Positions 60,440-64,000 of a stretch of 64,000 bases of DNA are shown here, in pieces. The notes beneath the pieces are model-generated. The model was not told the origin of the DNA, searched no databases, and saw only the letters and a list, made by a program, of their open reading frames with translations. Within the stretch, counting starts at the first letter, position 1. Every line of letters starts with the position of its first letter. The stretch comes from Phascolomyces articulosus. Taxonomy: Eukaryota; Mucoromycota; Mucoromycetes; Mucorales; Lichtheimiaceae. A program made the position numbers and the translations under genes. The stretch is taken from the NCBI GenBank assembly GCA_025677815.1, contig JAIXMP010000011.1, positions 930,001-994,000 on the forward strand. Direction: 5' to 3'.

Positions 60440-60512
60440 GCTCACTACAGGGGTCGAACCTGTGGCCTTGGCGTTATTAGCACCACGCTCTAACCAACTG
60501 AGCTAAGCGAGC
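60440..60512 (-). tRNA. tRNA-Ile (anticodon AAU)
   Basis: Seen: a 73-nt cloverleaf on the minus strand. The 7-bp acceptor stem (GCTCGCT with AGTGAGC) includes one G-U pair. The D arm reads GCTCAGTTGGTTAGAGC. The anticodon stem-loop is TGGTG-CTAATAA-CGCCA, giving AAU (read as inosine-AU, isoleucine). The T arm has GGTTCGACCCC, which is also the B box. No intron and no encoded CCA, as expected for a eukaryotic nuclear gene. T-rich stretches about 30-45 nt downstream could end transcription by RNA polymerase III. Confidence 0.96.
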
Positions 60513-61085
60513 TCTTGTTGGTTTGCCGGGTCTGAGACAAATTTTGAAAGAAATTCGTCATCAGATGGTCACGTGACTTTAGGGCAATAATTCAAACCTA
60601 AGAACCTAGGTCAATCAACCAGATCATGTTAGTAAAATGTTTCTCCTAAAGGTTTATCTATAGATAGATAGGTTGATCAACTATCTTAGTTTTAATAATT
60701 CCTATCTATTTCTATATTATGTTGTCCCCTTATTACCTTAGAGCAACAATTATCAATATGATTTAAAAAATATTATAATAAAAATTATATAAATCACTAA
60801 ACAAATTATCAACTTTATTAGTTTATTTTATTTTAACAATTAATATTTTATAATAAATTAATATATGAGAATAAATTGTTTTATATATATTATTTGTTGA
60901 ATCTTCTGCAAGTGCTTCCTATTAATTAATTTTATTTCATTTTGGTCAGATTATAAGATTCAATAATTTTTTTTTCTTTCAAAAAATTAATTAAAAAAAG
61001 CACTTTGTAAGTTTTGACAACTTACAAATAATATGGTATTAAACGATGCTCCTAGATGATCATAACTATATTATCTATAGATATC
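60513..61085. other. tRNA upstream flank and insertion-site region
   Basis: Contains the palindrome gtcacgtgac (about 60569-60578) and a perfect hairpin with 10-bp arms (about 61002-61027). The rest is strongly AT-rich. No gene is seen. The retroelement LTR starts at 61086. Confidence 0.55.
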
Positions 61086-61698
61086 TGTTATATCCAACAT
61101 ATAATAGCTTCACAATAAATAATAATTCTACATTATTATTATTATTATTACTGTCATTCACCCTATATCTCACTTGTGTGGTGATTCTATTTAGATAATT
61201 ACTTATGTTACACACAGTATTGCACCATCCTCTTTCATATATTATTAATTATGCTGGATGTTGTATTAATAAGATCAAAAAATAAAAGAAATAAGCAGGA
61301 GACAATATAAGTCAATGAGACCCAAAATAATTCAGTGTGTTTTATTATGATTCAAAAAATAATCTCTCTATTTATACTAATTTGCTCATCATGGATGGAC
61401 TGCCACTACATATATATTACAGTATCATATTTCTTATAGACCACATCATTTAAATTACATATGCTATAAAACTGTGTGAATAACGGAAGTTATAGAATGT
61501 ATGAACAATAATGGTGGGAATCAAGAAGTGAATTATACATTTGCATAATGAATGATATGCCTGGGAGAAAAGCATAATCTGTGTCACAGTAGCTGTACTT
61601 CAAATATAATTACCACACAAGTGAGGCAAAGGGTGAATAGCATTTTCTATTATAAATAATAATAATAATTAAGAAGCTATTATATGTTGGATACAACA
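61086..61698 (-). repeat. 3' LTR of the chromovirus, with unusually long inverted ends
   Basis: Seen: bounded by TG...CA (613 bp) and directly adjoined by a polypurine tract and the element's last ORF. On the minus strand it carries TATAAATA (about 61368-61375) and then AATAAA (about 61341-61346), a sensible U3-R-U5 order. Odd: the first and last roughly 105 bases are inverted copies of each other. The outermost 26 nearly match (TGTTRTATCCAACATATAAT...), and a second block reads TCACTTGTGTGGT. Only one LTR lies in the window. Confidence 0.75.
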
Positions 61699-61710
61699 TT
61701 ACCCCCTACC
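61699..61710 (-). promoter_or_regulatory. Polypurine tract next to the 3' LTR
   Basis: On the minus strand GGTAGGGGGTAA directly precedes the LTR's TGTT. It is purine-rich except for two T, and is the expected primer site for plus-strand DNA synthesis. Confidence 0.7.
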
Positions 61711-61839
61711 AGGTTAGAACAACCATCATGATGAGTTTTGCTTTATACTGGCTTCATAAGAGAAGAAACATGATCGATAAAACTCCAGTTAAAAAATCCT
61801 AAGGTCATAGGTAAAAAATAGTTTTGGAGAAAGATATTT

Positions 61840-62361
61840 TTAAGTGCATCTGCATTTGGTAAAACGAGGTGAATGACATAGCTCATTTAATGCACATTTG
61901 CTCAATTTACTTTTATTTGGTGTTGGTAGTATGTGTCCAACCTTACTGTCTGTATTTTTATTTTTATTAAGACATGGAGGTGGTATATGTTTGCCAGTTA
62001 TATCATTGTTGTTATTTCGACATTGCCAATATTTTTCAATTAGCATTAAATCATTGAAGTGCTCGATTGGTTCCCAGGTATCATCTTCAGGACCATAACC
62101 TTTCCATCGGACAAGGTATTTATAATTACCTAGTGTACCCTGGTGATCCATAATTGATTGTATTTCATAGAAGTCATCACTAGAGGTAATGGTATCCTGT
62201 GAAATTAATTTAATGTGATGTGGAGGAATATTGTGAGAAAGAAGAGCGCCTGTTAGATCAGTTAAAACATATTGACCATTGCCCTTGTTCTTTCTGTGCA
62301 CTGTGAAAGGACCCTCATAATGAGCATCCGTTTTGGATTTACAATTCATCTTTTCAACCAT
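61840..62361 (-). pseudogene. Chromovirus integrase C-terminal region with chromodomain
   Basis: A 173-codon open segment of the retroelement polyprotein. A GPY/F-like stretch ([17 protein letters not shown]) comes first, then the chromodomain ([19 protein letters not shown] ... LIEKYW) and a basic Asn/Lys-rich tail ending at 61840. The aromatic residues expected of a methyl-lysine cage are visible (Y, W, W). The reading frame upstream is closed by a TGA at about 62397, so the segment is not translated from an intact polyprotein. Confidence 0.85.
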
Positions 62362-62685
62362 GACTTTACTGCCAATAGGGGATTCTTTAACAATTCAGAA
62401 TTTCTTAGAGAATTTGCCTTGTTGAGCATTTTGTAGTGCGGTCATATGATCACAGATTGTGGGAATAACTATTTTAGTTAAATTTTCTTTACATTTATCG
62501 CTGAATCGTAATTCATCATCTACTTCTTTAATATCCAAATGACTATAATCCTGCCATAAATTGGGTTGACGTGCAAACATCAATGAGAAGGGATGGGAGT
62601 TATGCAATTTTGCAATTTTGTTGTTAATACTCAGTTATGCAGCAGGAAGGAATAGATCCCAGTCATCTTTTTTACTATAAAGGTG

Positions 62686-63054
62686 TCAAATGATGACATT
62701 TTCCATTGCTTTAACTTTTGTCTCTATACTACCGTTTGCTCTGGGGTTATATGGAGTAAGAAGATGACTGTCTACACCATAGTGTTTAAGAAGATGTTGG
62801 ACAACTTCATTTGCGAATTCTGTACCTCTGTTACTCTGTAATATTTTCACAAAACCAAAATCAGCAAAGACTTGTATGAGTGTTTTTGCAACAGTAAGAG
62901 CTGTCTTATTAGGAAGAGGTCGTAATAGGGTGAAACATGAAAATATGTCCACTATTATAAGAACGTAATTATTACCCCTAGGTGTTGTGCAGTTGAAATC
63001 ACCGGTATCGATACCAATGTGATCCCAAGGTTTATCAGCATAAATACTATGCAT
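62686..63054 (-). pseudogene. Chromovirus integrase core, catalytically altered
   Basis: A 122-codon open segment carrying the integrase core. The first acidic residue lies in HIGIDTGDF. The second site reads SNRGTEF, where SD.G.EF is expected, so the metal-binding Asp is Asn. The Glu occurs in NGSIETKVKAM. Known: DD35E integrases need all three. Together with flanking stops this shows the copy is dead. Confidence 0.85.
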
Positions 63055-63342
63055 TGGGTGAAATCCATGTTTTCCAATTATGAATCTTTGGCAGTCAGGA
63101 CAACTAGCAACGACGTTTTGTGCATCAGCTTTAATAGAAGTCCAGTGTATGCGTTGACTATGTATTTCATCGACGACAGCATCAATACCAAAGTGACCAT
63201 TGAGATGTGCTTGTTTTACTAGCTGTTCTCATTCATTTTCAGGTGGTGTCATGAAGTCTGTGTAGTTATTGTGAATTGCAGCACGTTGGAGATGGGTAGA
63301 AGGGGAAGCGAAATTATTATTTTTATTTCTATTTTTCTTTTT

Positions 63343-63717
63343 CTATCTATGTAACAGTGTGAGGTCACCAAGAAAAGGAGAAGAAGCAATTTTATGCTCC
63401 ATATTATCCTCCTCCAGCTTCTTCGAGGTAGAAGACCAAAGATGAGAAATAGTATCAGGAATGACATTATCAACACCATGAATGTATTCAACAGTAAAAT
63501 TATAGTCACAAATTATATCTAGCCAATTAACCATCATCGCATTAGTAATAGGTTGTGTATGTAGATATGAAAGTGCTTTATGATCACACTGTATGGTAAG
63601 TTTATGTGGCCAACCCCATAGAATCTTATGAAAGCGGCGAAGACTGAAAACAATACTCAAAAGCTCTCTTTTCATAGTGCTGTATGAGGATTCTGCCTTA
63701 TTAAGGCTACGTCCCAT
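63343..63717 (-). pseudogene. Chromovirus RNase H fragment
   Basis: A 124-codon open segment matching the C-terminal two-thirds of the Ty3-type RNase H (SLNKAESSYSTMKRELL; CDHKALSYL; VDNVIPDTISH). Its N-terminal third, and the reverse transcriptase expected upstream, are absent from the adjacent 280 bases, which read as non-coding up to the window end. Confidence 0.8.
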
Positions 63718-64000
63718 AAAACCTGTGAAAAATATAAAAGGTAGTAAAAATAGAAAAGTAAAGATGATAGGAATATGTTGAGACTGTTATATAGATTTAT
63801 TTCATAGAAATAGTGATGCTCCAACTATCTGATAAATTGAGGTCCTTTTATACTTTTCAGTGAGATATATATTTCTTATTATTTCTTTATATATGCTATT
63901 GTTGTGTTCATATTTGTATTAGAGATATTATCAATGATGGGAACTGTTCTTATTATCTTATGCCTGTCTATAACACAAGGCGTTTATGAACCCCTTATTC
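63718..64000. other. Non-coding sequence interrupting the retroelement
   Basis: An AT-rich block directly abuts the RNase H fragment at 63717. On the minus strand it ends tttttcacag before the RNase H frame, so it could be an intron-like insertion. It could also be a nested LTR: it opens TGTG at about 63724 on the + strand. It continues beyond the window and cannot be settled here. Confidence 0.4.

Larger units (their letters stand above)
61086..64000 (-). mobile_element. Ty3/gypsy chromovirus, 3' part, decayed
   Basis: Seen on the minus strand, in order: RNase H (63717-63343; AESSYSTMKRELL, CDHKALSYL); integrase zinc finger (H-X4-H ... CPDC, about 63200-63090); integrase core (63054-62686); a linker; and a C-terminal chromodomain (about 62160-62020; [17 protein letters not shown]). 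A polypurine tract and LTR follow. Gag, protease and reverse transcriptase should lie beyond the window. Known: chromodomains direct these elements to marked chromatin. Damage: in-frame stops near 63226, 62637 and 62397, and the second catalytic Asp of the integrase core is Asn. The element cannot be autonomous. It sits about 570 bp upstream of the tRNA-Ile gene. Confidence 0.9.

Noticed and set aside
1..64000. CRISPR arrays, bacterial operons, riboswitches, rRNA genes
   Set aside because: None was seen; intron structure and gene families are clearly those of a eukaryotic nuclear genome.

Overview
The window is nuclear DNA of a filamentous fungus, most likely Mucoromycota (Mucorales-like). 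This is inferred from AT-rich intergenic DNA, many short introns (about 60-110 nt, GTAAGT-type donors, plain TAG/CAG acceptors), Q/N/H/S-rich low-complexity proteins, and gene content: heterotrimeric G-alpha, PDR-type ABC pumps, ERG6, fungal RTT109, TPR-F-box proteins, an HSPA12-like Hsp70 and a Ty3/gypsy chromovirus. No species can be named from sequence alone.

Layout. 1-1040: 3' end of an unidentified low-complexity gene. 1041-3515: intergenic DNA with one odd G+C-rich, apparently spliced, hairpin-forming island at 2441-2760. 3516-5367: G-alpha subunit in nine exons, including an inferred 5-nt microexon. 6693-7494: ribosomal protein eL37. 7495-11511: 4 kb with no recognised gene. 11512-15815: a 20-exon PlsB/GNPAT-type acyltransferase ending in a peroxisomal SRL signal. 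16667-18196 (-): RTT109 histone H3 acetyltransferase.

18637-34170 is the most striking structure. It is a near-perfect inverted duplication of about 6.37 kb per arm around a 2.8-kb unique spacer. Each arm holds a complete, intron-containing PDR/ABCG full transporter (about 1450 aa) plus about 1.25 kb of upstream DNA. The two pumps point outward. I found only two differences between the arms: a one-base length change in an intronic homopolymer and one substitution downstream of the stop codon. The spacer carries an F-box/LRR gene, and a TPR-F-box-LRR gene (Dia2/Pof3-like) lies just outside the right arm.

37258-39359 (-): Tra2-like SR protein. 39602-39956: a broken gene fragment. 41481-43082: ERG6. 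43424-45525: SRP40/Nopp140-like nucleolar protein. 46687-48402: two-finger CCCH protein. 51139-53023 (-): a polytopic (7-8 TM) protein of unknown family. 55341-57612: HSPA12-like Hsp70 with a frameshift and a degenerate nucleotide motif, ending in an ATTTAAAT-rich repeat element. 58130-61085: intergenic DNA with tRNA-Ile(AAU). 61086-64000 (-): 3' part of a decayed chromovirus with its LTR.

The genes do not form one pathway; most are housekeeping. Two membrane or sterol themes recur: the duplicated PDR pumps, and ERG6, which makes the sterol on which azole and pump phenotypes often depend. RTT109 and the TPR-F-box gene, both from families tied to replication-coupled genome maintenance, sit on either side of the duplication. 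I see no evidence that they caused it.
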